In this document: positions 48,122 through 61,200 of the stretch, piece by piece
How the letters are laid out: each line of letters starts with the position of its first letter
How positions within the stretch are numbered: the first letter of the stretch is position 1
Source: Dendrobium chrysotoxum
Lineage: Eukaryota; Streptophyta; Magnoliopsida; Asparagales; Orchidaceae
Length of the DNA stretch: 64,000 nt
Assembly: GCA_019925795.1 (NCBI GenBank)
Contig: CM034312.1
Coordinates: forward strand, 85,873,528 to 85,937,527
Direction: 5' to 3'
The notes under the pieces: generated by a model
Seen by the model: only the letters and a program-made list of their open reading frames with translations
The model's database searches: none
What the model was told of the DNA's origin: nothing
Program-made: the position numbers and the translations under genes

Positions 48122-49210
48122 GTTTCAACAGGTATATTCCATCACTCACCTTACCTTGCAGAATGCACTACCGCAGATGGCTGTGTCTTGTGGGTCATAT
48201 CCACTGATTTATTGCTAGATGGCTATTGTTATTTGATCGGCCATTTACACCCACTGCTATTGTTGTGATTTTGGTGAACTCTGCTTTTTTATATTTGTCT
48301 CTTTTATGGCTTTGAACTTTGCTTTTTTAGTGTAGTTGCTATGCATGGAATGAGATATATTATGCATGATCCTGCTCGCAGGCTCGTTTGGGACAGCTTT
48401 ATTTATGCTTTTTAAAGCAGATTTTTATTAAAAAAATATTGAATTAAAAATTTTTGAATTACAAAGCTGAAAGCAGGAAAAAAATGGGCCCTTTTCTAGA
48501 TCTATTGTTAGAAGTTTCTCAGTTGGAACAAATTCTTCTTTTTTAGATAAGAATGTTTAATGTAAAATGATTGCTATTGAAATTTGATTTTAATGATTGT
48601 TAAATTTATTTTAAATGAATATAATGGATAATCAATTTATTTTAATTTATATTATGCTTATATTTTTTTAAAAATAAGCAATCATAAAATTTATTTCGCT
48701 TAAATTTTGGTTAAGGATATTTCTGAGGTCGTTTTGAAAGAGAAACATAAAGCTACCTTTTATATTTTTATAATTTTTTTTCGTTGGTCTCATCATGGAT
48801 TTCGTTGACTTGTTTAATTTAATCATTCGTATGCTGAACTAAATAATTACTATTAATTAATTAAATTTCATTTCTTTAAAAAAGATATCCTATGAACTTT
48901 AAATCGTCAATTTTGTCTGAGAATTCAGAAAAAAGAAAATGAGTTTAGTACAATATGACTCTCAATCATTGAGATATTACTCATTTTGATCAAAATAAAA
49001 TAAAATAATTTTAGAATTTCTGTTAAAATTTCAATCTTTACTTAAAAATGCACTTACTATGAGAGAACTTATAGAATCGGTTACCTCCTAAAAAATTATA
49101 TTAAGGTGATAAATCATAAGATCATTAAATCAAAGTAAAGCAGATAATATCTCGATGGTTCAAAAATTTGACTTGTTACATTACAACTTCAACAATCTCA
49201 TCTGCCCGAA
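48122..49210. other. Convergent spacer between RanGAP1 and LIG4
   Basis: Contains the RanGAP1 3' UTR and the 3' end of LIG4. At about 48381-48489 there is a decayed relative of the Tourist-like MITE (GGCTCGTTTGGGACAGC at its left end, without a good right end). The remaining AT-rich sequence has no recognisable feature. Confidence 0.5.
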
Positions 49211-52200
49211 TCACCAATCTTTAAGAAGCTCACCTGCAGCTTTTTTGTAGCTTACTTTCTTCTTCACTGGATTTGAATCCTGTTGTGTCTCCAGCTGTGG
49301 TTTCTTATCCTCATTAATAGAGACCTGATCACCATCTCGATGCCTTTTCTGGGTTTGGCTAAGACTTGGTATCATATCCAACAGCATTACATGAATTGGG
49401 TCAGTCATTACCTCCAATTTATCTCCCGACTTATTTCCAATTTCCAGAAATTTGATAGAATCACTATGTTCTACAGGCCTATCTGGAACGTCTTGTTTCC
49501 TTTCAGCTTCAACTGATTGTTCTTCATGCTCTTCTTTGCTTCTCCATTCATCTTGTATTTCACTTGCAGTTTCCTGGACTTGGCCAGTTAAATTTTCATC
49601 TTTTGCATCTTTTGATGGTGCTGCTTCCAAAGAGTCACTGCTTTCAGAACCATCTGAACCCAGCTTTACTGAACGTTTACCAATCTTCGGCCGTGTTCTA
49701 CGGGTAGGTCTGTGAACTGGTTTTCCAACATTAGCTATTCCTGCAGCTCGTCTCCCTCTTTTTCTCTTTCCAGATGCAACAGAGTTTTGATCTTCAGCTT
49801 CACATTTGATTGCTGGGAAGGCCAGATTGCTTCTGCCAAAGTATGTTGAGAAAAATTAAGTCAAGCAAGATGGTTTACATGTATATATATATTTAGGCTT
49901 CGTTTGGGACGGCTTTCTTATTGCCTCTTAAAGCAGCTTTCTAGTACAACAAATAAAATTTTTATGCTAAAAAGCTGCTTTAAGAAGCAGTAAAAAAGTC
50001 ATCCCAAACGAAGCCTTAGATTATGACTAAATCGCTCGCATTACATCAAGAACTGCATGTGATTAAATAGTTAATTATCATAAAATCATGTGTAAAAGGA
50101 TTCTTTATGCAAAAAAGAAAAAAAAAAGGCACCACTTACTTTTCCTCAACCACCAGTTCTTCCAATGAATCTGGCTTTAGATTATAATCATTTTCAGGTA
50201 ACCTGACACTTTTATCCAAGGAATCTTCTAACCAATTATGTACCAAAACATATAATTTCTTCTGGTGTAAAAGGCGGCGATGATTTGATGGAATGCTGAA
50301 AAAAATCATCAAGAATAAATTACACATATAATTATTCACGTGGCAAAAAAGAAATTAAAATTACAAAAGAGGACATATAACAAGTTATAAAACGTTAATT
50401 ACAGTTAATATAAATGCAATGCAAAAAAGTCAACAAATCATAAGATGCTAAATGAGCACCTTGCTTCACCCCAGGCCACCTTTGTAACACCTATATAGAA
50501 CTTCTCGGGCATCATGCGCCAAAGACAAGCACCCTTTAATTTTGAAAATTTAAACATCATATCACATATTATATTCCATTATTGTTAGACATCACTATTC
50601 CCATACAAAATTTGTATACATTGAATGGTGTTAATCTATCACATGTAAATGATTTTTCTTAATCTTTCTTCTTTGATCTTTTTTCTATCCTTTTCTTTGA
50701 TCCCATTTTTAAGATAGGCGTATTCTCTTCTTCTTAATAGGGCCAATGTTTTATATTCTAACTTTTCCTAAAAATGATTTTCCTGTCCATATTTTTAATT
50801 GCATTAGCGTACATGAAATATTCTAAAACCATTATATTGTGTTGTCATAATTGTGTCCTTCACATAGTATTCCTTCTCTTCGTTAGATTATAAAACATGC
50901 TAATTCTTACCCATCATGCTATCTAAAAGAGTTCAAAATTTTAAGAATAGATGTAGAATTTTGATCATTTCACAGATGTCAAATTGAATAAATTTTGATT
51001 TAAACACGATTTATCTTGAGATTCCATTAAGTAATCCTGAAATTGGTGCCTTGGTTGATTGGAGGAGCATCTCACCTCGTCTAAGGTGAAAATGAGTCTG
51101 GGCGCCTTGATAGCTCCTCTCCCCTACTAGCTGGTAAAAATAATCAAGTGACTCACTGCATCCTTTCTAAACTTTAATTGAAAGATGGCTACTAACATAC
51201 TAAACGTAAACCTATAATGATGCAGGATTTCTGAACTTTAGGTTTTTTTTTTGGATACAGCTAATGCATAATATGATTAACGCAAGAAAAGTGAAGATTC
51301 ATGCATCATAAGTTACCAATTAATTAAACTTCTTTTTTTTAACTGTAAATACACAATACAATAATAAAAATGCAAGTGATAATGAAATGATCAAAATAGT
51401 ATGAAAAAATATAAGCTAATAAAATCATAAACCAAACTGAATTTAATCTAGACAAATTAGATTTATTAACACATCATTTTTTAGTAAAATGAAAAGCACA
51501 AGTTAGTATTAAATAATATAGATGAAATAGAACAAATAACAAAAAATATCAAAGTACAAATAACAAAAAATATCAAAGTACAAATAACAAAAAATATCAA
51601 AGTACAAAAAATTAGGCTCATGCTGGTATAAGAATATGAATTTCAGAATTAGATAGTCACACTTTTACAACATGTGTCGAGGGAAAAATTGTTGATGATG
51701 AGCGTTGAGAGTGAAATTTGAGCATTGTCAAGGGTGACATTGAGCTATACAGTCCAAACCTTAGCTCTTGAAGGTGTGAAGCATGCACTTCGACAATCCA
51801 TGCCACAATAGAATGAAACAAAACGGAGGTCATTTGCTTTGTGATTGAAGTGCACTTTCAAGAACACTGTTCAACTGATGCAATCAAAAAAACCCCCACC
51901 ACGTGGGAGAACCTCAAATTGTAAGTTACAAAACACTAGGTCTCCTAATACTTTAAGATAAAACAAGATTACAACTTAAAACATAAAAACACATAAAAAT
52001 ACTTATATATTAAGCAAGCTTCAAATACAACCATAACACGTCATCCTAAAATTGCTTGAGAAGAAAGATACAAGTGGCGTCGAACTTGCGGAGAGAAGAA
52101 AGAGGTTAGAAGCCGAGACGAAGGAGAGGACAAGCTCGCAAGCTTTCCTAGAAGAGGAGAAGGGAAGTGGAATAAGCTTGCAAGCTTTTCCAATACAAAC

Positions 52201-55200
52201 CCGCAGGTTTTGGTCTCCAAAAATCACATCATAACGCCCTTAAAATTTGCTCTAAATAGCCACTATTTATAGGAGAAAAGCAGCAGCCAAACAGCCCAAA
52301 TTGCCTCCAACCAAACCAATCAGAATAAGGCAATAGAAGGCCAAAGGGCATACCAGGACAGCAGCTGAAAAGCCTCCCAAAAATCAGGCCAAATACATCC
52401 ATGTATAAGCTACCAGGGAAGGAACCGAAGAGGCAGCATTAGGACAACTACATCCACGTACAGGTTAACAGGGAAGGAATCGAAGAGGCAGCACAAAGGG
52501 GCGGAAACAGCAGGAAAACCCCAACAGCCAGCCACGGGAACAACACCAGATAGAGGAAATCGAGAAGACAAGGGAAGGGGAAAGGGAAAGAACCACTCCA
52601 CCAAATGAGCTAACAAGAAGAATTAATTTAACATATTAATGAGCTAAACATCAGCTCAAGCAATTATGAGCTAGAACCAAGTATCTCCCAAAGAACACAG
52701 ACCAAAACCAAGTAGCCAAGCTCAAACTGAGAGGCAACCAGCAGCCCAAAGAAATGAATTTGTTTTGACCCCCCCTTGCCTACATCATCAACCCATGTGG
52801 TAGTAGGTTCCCTTTCCACAAGTTATCTTTCCATGCTCAATCAATAGATTTTAGCTTGGCCAATTAATTTCATTTTTGCAAATCATACTTTTTCAATCAT
52901 ACATGCTTTGCCATTTTTTGAAGCTTTTAAGATGCAAAAACCAGAAACATCTTGGATAAAGATAATAGCCACTTGCCGAACCACAAGTCCCAAGAGGATA
53001 AAGCCAAGAAACATCGCCCAACAGTTCCACATGAATTCATGATGGTTATAGTTTTTATTATATTACCATAATACAGATCTTACTAGAATGCAGATGAATA
53101 CCTTTCAAGTATCTCATCAAAGTCATGTGATCCAAGCACTGCATAAACTAATAAATGTGTCGCAGTTTCAAGATCGTTGCAAACATTACCCCCGTGCATG
53201 TTAATGTCAAGTTTCATCCTTCTTACGGCCAGCTCTGATATAACTTTTAAGTCGGTATTCCTTCAACAGATAAAGATAGTTCATTTATCTTGCTAGTGAA
53301 ACATGACTAAAAACTCATAGTACACAACGAAAACCAAAATGATCAAGGGAGTTACCTAACAGGCATTTCATGCAAGTAAATGAAACAACCGTGAAACAAA
53401 CCCAATCTTCTCACTGGAAGATATTTCTTCCTGTAATTCTCAATCATTTTGGAATTTCCAGATCCAATCATATTGCAAAATATCTGTCGTACAGAAAGTG
53501 AAAAATCCTTTTAGGCATAGAGATTGGTATTGATAGCTCATGTTAGGAGTTCTGATCCAAAAATAAATTTCTCGCATTCATCATAATTATCTGGAAATAT
53601 AACTGGAAGTGCAAGCATATATTCGAGATGGCTCACTCATTTCATTTTGGCTATGAAAAAAGAAACTACAAATTGATTTTAAAATTTCCAAAATATATGC
53701 AAATTTCAGCTTAACTATTAATATAATTTTAATTATTCTTTGATATAACATTGAGCATCATGTTGATTAAAGCAAAAGCAAAAAAATGGCTTAAAGAGCA
53801 TGTTCATTTAACAGCTTAAACACCCTATCTGCATGAAGAGAGAAACTTACGACTGGAAATGCTTCTATGCAATTTTGCATTTCCCAAGGCATATAGTCGA
53901 TTAAATAGATACACACTTGACCCGAGAGATCCATATGGAATGCAGTAGTGCAATACCTCATGAAAAAATAAATCATAACAATGGTGGCATTGGTTGAATA
54001 GGTTGGCTTCCCAAAGTTTCAGTTGGCATGTTGTTAGAAGGAGAGGGGCAAATTTGTTAGTTCGACTCAGTCTAGCAACATGCCAACTGCATTTTGCACT
54101 TGTTGAATTTGCCAATCATCATCGCTGAGAAAATGGAGAAAGTGATATCCTTACTGAAAAACATGGGCTTCAACATCAATACTATGCACAATCAATACTT
54201 GGGTCAGTTCCACTCAGTCTAGCAGTAATGCAGGAAGGCTTTCAGGAAGGATTTAAGCAAAAAATCTTCTATATCGTGGGTCACAATGATGTTTTTCCTC
54301 ATTGTTTCTTTACTCGATCGTCTTCTATATTTATGATTCTTCTGTGTGGATTTTCCATCAGCTCTTCTCTTCAGGATGAATTTTGTTGACTCCAAACAAC
54401 TGATCATTTCAATTTTCCTCTAGCAACATTTCAACAATTAGGATTATAATTCTTCGTAGCTCAGGAGAATTAATTCAACATAATACATTATGTTTAGATT
54501 ATGTTTAGAATTTCAGATTTATCTTCATTTAAATTAAGATTTTTAAATATATCAAGTTTATTGTATATTAAACAATCACTTTTAATTAGTTTACGTAGTT
54601 TGGATAAGTATGTATATTTGATTTCAAAGTTGAACTTATCTATAACCCCATTTCAATAAATAGGGTAATGTGAGCCTTATAATGAATCAATTGAATGACA
54701 GAATAATTTGAGATAAGAGATCTGTTTAGCCTCCCCTTTGGGGATTCTCTCCATTATATGATTTCTCCTTTTTTTCCTCCTCTCTATCCCGCGCTGCTCT
54801 CCCATTGAGGCATTCTATCATTTATGTGCTCAATTCCCTTCCCCCTACCTTTCCTGTTTTCATCCTAGATCTGATTCTTCTTTTCCTCAGTTTTTGCAAT
54901 CAATTAAATAAAAAATAAACTCCGGCATTAGTCTGGGTAAAGTGAGTGAGACGAAGACTGGGTTTTAGAATTATAGGAGATTTTTTTCTTTTCTTTTTTT
55001 CCAAGTCGTGCTTGGTGCAATAAGGAATTAAAGTTAAATAACTTTTTACCATAACTCAGATGGCCTACAAGAGTGAGTTACAAACTTATCTACACGAAAT
55101 TGGCTGGAACTCCCAGCAACAAGAACAAAAAACAATTCCAGACCATTTCTTAGCATGTACCCCTTTCTTTCAGTCTAGCGTATTTGGAAACTGAGAAGGA

Positions 55201-58200
55201 CCTTCTTTAGGAAAAAAAGAAAGGATCCAGTTTTGTACATCAGGTAATATTAATTATTCCTCAATGAACATACAATTCTGAGATAAAAAATCTCGTTTAG
55301 TACAACTATTAGGAATAAAAGGGCATTTAATAGCCCTTTAAAAGTATTACCAAACAACCCTCAAGAGTGCATACAGTTAACAACTGGTCTATACGAGTTT
55401 GCCCGAAACCCCTCAAAGACCGGCCACATCAAAAACTAAAAATCCAGAGCAGTTATTAGCAACCCCAGTTCTTTTTAAGTCTGCATTTTTTGTGGAGTGA
55501 GGAACAAAAGAACCTTTAGCAAAACAACCTGAAGGGCTAAAATTTTACATTTTATTGAATCATAAGTGTAAAGTTGTTTCCAGTTGCATACTCCCAATTT
55601 TAAAAGGCAAGTGATGAATAAGATCTGGTGGTCTGCTACAGAAGTTTACCTGTTTTATGTCTTCGATGTCAATGTCCCAGTAATAATAATCAGAGAATGC
55701 ATCAATCTCCTCTTGGTGCTTCTTCTTGGAAGAATCAGCAAAAAACAAGAAGTACCTCCATGACAGAAAAATACAACATTATTTTATTTTAAGTTCTCAA
55801 ATGAGCTAAGGAAAAAAAAAGTACAGATGCTTTCAATTTAAGACTAACTTGGGTTGTATATGCACTAATTTCTTCTTATTGCAACAGTCCAAAACCCAAG
55901 AATAATGGATGATATCACCATGATGCATGGCCGCCTGATATTTGATGCCTGGGGTTGTTTTGGTTTTGGAATTAACGGGATATAAAAAGAATTTTAAAAG
56001 AAAATTACCAAAATATTCCCCAAATTATTTAGGATGTGCTCATTTTTTACCTCAAACTTTTATTTTTCTCTAATTTGGTCCCTCAACTCATCAAAAGAGT
56101 AGAGGGACTAAAGATTCAATTTTTGATATGTTGAGGGAGCAAATTGGAGAATAAGAAAAGTTTGGATCTAAATGAACACACCCTAAATAATCTGGGAAAT
56201 AATTTGGTCATTCCGAAAATGAGAAATCAGTACCTTTTTTCTCAGCTGCAATGCAATGAGTTACTGCATCATTAAGATTCATGGAAAAATTTCCTCCATT
56301 CTCAACCACTAGTTTGTGGAAATAATCTACTGAAGAAGATGGGGGAACATTCACAAAATCTACAATAGTCAAGGAGTAGATAAAAATAAGAAGAAAACCA
56401 CAGTAAAGTTTTTTATAGTGTAATAAATTGATCTCATTCGGACAGTAGGAAAATAAAGCTTGAAATATAACAAGAAAAACAAAATACTAACTGAAGAAAT
56501 CATGTTTTGGTATGGAATGGTAAACAGATAGAACACAAACTAAATTAACTTATCGCAAGGATACAGAACATCATATTTGCAAATATCAACGTTTTCTTTA
56601 CAGCAGAGATGTTAGACTGGATAGACTGGGGTGTAATGACAGAAATGCTTTTTTTCTCTCCCTTCCTTGATAATCTTTTGGGCTTGGCATTAAGGAGTTG
56701 CAAAGCTCCTTGATTTACTCCCCTTTGCGTAGTGCCATTGCTTGACTGCACCAAATCCCTAAATGCTGAAATAAAAAAATTGTCCAAATCTAATTACAAA
56801 GCACACAATGCAATTTATAAAAATATATTGATAAACTAGCATACATCATAAATATGTATATGATGATATATATTTTAATATAATGAATCAAATTCATTAA
56901 AAAGATCCTAAATCGTCATAATTTAAACGTTAATGTTCATTTTGATGATGTCATGCATATATTCAAGGTTATACAACTAGGAGATAAAAATACATCTTAC
57001 AAATTGGGGAAAGGACAGGGTTGCTTTGTGTTGAAAGAATAACATACTAGGATAAGAGAAATATTCATAACAACACTTCCATCAAAGCGCTCATCAACAA
57101 AGAAAGCACAAACAAGATGTTATGAGAATTTATGATTAAACTTGGAAAGAAATTTGGCAGGTCAAAATAAAATCGAAACAATTTGTTTAAAGATATAATA
57201 AAAACAAAAGTAAATGTAACTGTGGACAAAATTGAATTGTAAAGCAGATTTCTGAAGGCCACACCAAACAGTTGGGACAACGTCCAGCAGCTGTCAATGC
57301 TGATGATGACAGTGTCAAATTAGTGGCACCTGATCTATTCAAGAACTTAATGGCATCCATTCAAGCTTTGTGACTTCTTTTTTTCTACATAGCAATTCAA
57401 AATTACAAGAAGAGAACCAAATAAATATAGCAAAAAGCACTCTAAACCTTAAATATTTTTTGCAAGTCCTTGTGTCAAATATTTCACATCACAACTTCTG
57501 ATTTTAACTTAAAATTATTGTACATGTATAACCTCTTGTTATCATCTCAATGCAGTCTGTTTATGCTCTCATCACACAGGAACAAGAACCCAAAACTAAG
57601 ATAAAAAGCTGTCATTCTTCTATGTCAGGTTGTTACATCAGTGTGTCTATTCTCACTCCAGAGATAATCAGTTTGCTTATGCTCTAATTTATTCAATTAT
57701 ATCTCCCGTAATATGTGACGCTCGGATCATTCATTATAATGTGTGATAGCGATTGACAAATAAAGTTCCATGCAAATCTCAGATCGCGAAACTGCTGCGA
57801 TGATGAATTACTCAATTACGGATATGATGGTCACAAAACATAAACACATAAAGAAGCAACTATAGATGCAGTGACGTCACTAAACAAAGATAACTAATAA
57901 CGGCTCATATATATATATATATATATATATTCTTTTGCCTGAAACTAAACCAACTTTATTTCATTTCATCAGTTTACATTGCATGAGTTGATCTAAAAGA
58001 AGACCACATGCTGGTACATCTACATAGCAATTGCGTAAAAAATGAAATTTCTTAGTTAAAAAAAAACTAAAATAACTTTAAATTTGAACTGCACAACAGG
58101 CTACTTCTTACTACAACATGCTATACACTTTCTTGATTTTAGGCCCATTTTTATGGTGCTTGTCAAATACCTGGGTATGATGAAATACTCCACTAAAATA

Positions 58201-61200
58201 ATCTCAAGGACCTATACAAAAGCAGTAAATACAGAATCTTCTTTTACAGAGACAAGACAACACTTTTATCCATAAAACTCCTCTAGTTTCATGATTACCA
58301 AAAGATAGTCCATTTGCATTGGTGACATCAATATCAAAATCTCGGGTGTGTGGTCATTTCTCTTGCATCTTGCACTAAATTACGTATTAACAAATCTTTT
58401 CAATAATTTTTTAAAAAACCAGCAGCAGCAGCATTGACACATTAAAATAAAATTGATGAAAAAAAAAACAGGATAATCCAGGAATTAATAATACAATTAG
58501 CACATATCATTAAAATAAACATGAACATGACGACAATCAATTATTAAATTTTGCTGGTAGTAGCTATTACATAACAGGATAAACAATGCTTGAAAACAAG
58601 AATACTAAGCCTGCACTAATTTTCCTACGCAAATAGGTGTATTCCATTTACATAAAGGACCAGATGTATTTTTTCAGCTTCAAGAACTTCTTACATTCAA
58701 CATCAAGGCACTCATGCCACTGCTTGTCATATCTCACACGTTGTATGCGTGGAAACCTCAAACTGTAGGGTGCAGCAAAAACCTTGGCAAATGGAATTTC
58801 ATTCACAACAAATAAGGCATCTAAGAAAATTTATGAAAGTGCAAGATTTAGTAACTAATAAGATGCATAAAAAGGGATTTGAAAATTGACAACAAATTCT
58901 TCGTGTAAAGTACCTCAGATTTTATTGTTCTGATATCACTGGTAATAGAGAGTATGACTGACCTGAGATACAGAGCATATAATGTAAAAAGTGCACATCC
59001 AGGGAATTCAATGGAAAAAAAAGCGAGCAGGATACTAACTTATCAGGGCTCTCAACCCAAACATCTGGTCTCTCTTTTGAATTATTTGTTAATTCATAGA
59101 AATGTGGTGCTCTTTTAGGGTACTCATTCTTCCTGCATAAACAATGAAAGGCCTTAGTATCATGCTATTAATTAAAACCTTTAGCTCCAGAATGAGCGCC
59201 TAGAAAGTAAAATGAAACAAAAAATAAAATTGCCTTAGATATGAACAAATTGAGGATTAAATATGCTTTCATGGTTCACAATATTCTATATGAATTCATG
59301 TTAAATAAGATTTCATATTACAATTCAGAAGTAAATGATGCATTATAAACACCTATGATGTATCAACACTTCTCCTTAAAAAGATATGCAGTGTCCGACA
59401 CGCATCAGATACAACACTCGTTTGACATGATGAAGACATATCCGATTAAGAAAATATTAAAAACAAATTGAATACATGTGTCCAACATATGTATCTTAAA
59501 TATTTTACTAAAAAACATTTTTAAATATAATTTCTTATATTTCAAAATTTTCTTTATTAAAAAAATAACAACTAAATTTCTTATTTTCTCTCTATATCAC
59601 CAAATCAATCGCAAGCAATCAATATCCTACTCAATGAACATCTTATTTTCATTTCTCGCTGATGGGTTATGGCTAGAATTTCACAACAACGCCCAATGCT
59701 ATCTCAACATTGGTGTCTGACATTGTCATAATATCAACATTTTAAACCATCTCAACATCGAAATATTTCCCCGTCTTGAAATTGACGCTCGATGCTAATA
59801 ATTTCTACACCCAAAATCACAACCCCATGCTATCTCTTATATTCTACTTATTCAATTTTTATACACTCTTTTAAGATATAAAATTATAATACTGTGTTTA
59901 ACTTATATTTGTGTCCAATACTTCTAATAATTGGCATGTCCAATATTCGTGTCGTGTTGTGTCCGTGTTGCCATGTCAATATTTGTGCATCATAAATAAA
60001 CATAAGTCAAATAATCATTGATTTTATGATTATATTATATGAATGGCATAATTATAGCTTAATGTTAATATGCAAATGACCGGCTACATTAGAGTAAAAG
60101 TCTAGAGAAATAAAATTTAACTAATCTAATAAAGTATATTTTCTTAGGTATTTAAATAAGTATTTAAAAATGTGTGTTATTATTGCAACACTCACAGTCA
60201 ATGTGATGGCTATCTTTGAGGTACCCATATGCAAAAAATAATGTCCATTTATAAGTAAAATGTAAAGGTGAGATTTAAGAGGTTGAGTAGATAATTGGTC
60301 GAAAAGAAGTACAAACACTAAGTTGCTTAGCAGTGTGACTAAAGTTATGTGCTTAACTCTGTCTTATTAATAGTACTTGACTATGATAAGGTGTTCAGGT
60401 TGAAGAGTTGGCTCACCTAAAATTGAAAAGATGGGTAATCTCAATAACAGAGTGCTTTAGATTGCACTTGGTTGTGGAAACTTCCTTTTGTAGAATATGC
60501 AATATGAAAAATAAAGCTATCAATTTACCGTAATTATTCAATGACATTCTTCATATTGTTATGAGTAGAGCATGTGATACCTTTTCAAGTTATAAAATGC
60601 AATGATCACTTTTTAGCTAATGTCTATGATTATCAAATATCATGCAACCACTACGATTATGTATTCCAATTAATTATATAATTTATCCTTATTTATACAT
60701 GGTATGCCAATATTATAGTCAGGTTTCCAATACCATATGCCATGGTAATGTCTGACTTCAACAAAATGCTATTATTTTTTCTTTGATTCTAAATGTCAAG
60801 CTATCATTATGATCAGGAATTCCAATTCATTCTATAGTTTATGACCATGTTTCCAAACGTCATGGTATCGCTATGGCTTTTATTCAAAATGTCAGGCAAT
60901 TATTATGCCTCTGATCTCCAATGTTGAGATTGTTATTATTATGAAATGTAATTAATTATCGTTCAAAAAACACCTACAAATAAGCTATTGCAAGAAATAA
61001 TGTATGTAAAGAAAAGCCCACATGAATGCATGCATTTGCATGAAGATAGATGGAGTCCCCTTATGTTAGTGGATGGGAATGTTAATATACTTGTTTGTTT
61101 ATGTCTTTAACCTTTTCGCCATAGGAAATAGTAGACATAAGAGTCGTGCCCCTATGTGCAAATGGGGGATGTATCGACTAGTGGTGAGTTGGGTACTTTT

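Noticed and set aside
53825..54133. Minus-strand 96-codon frame and adjacent plus-strand ATG frame in a LIG4 intron
   Set aside because: No recognised domain, not in phase with LIG4 exons, and not resembling any known retrotransposon protein clearly enough to call.
58782..58820. Extension of the LIG4 exon upstream through an open frame to the TTAG at about 58821-58824
   Set aside because: The conserved junction IKSE|VFAAPYSLRF and phase 0 require the acceptor CCAAG at 58783; the longer form would add non-conserved residues and break the phase.
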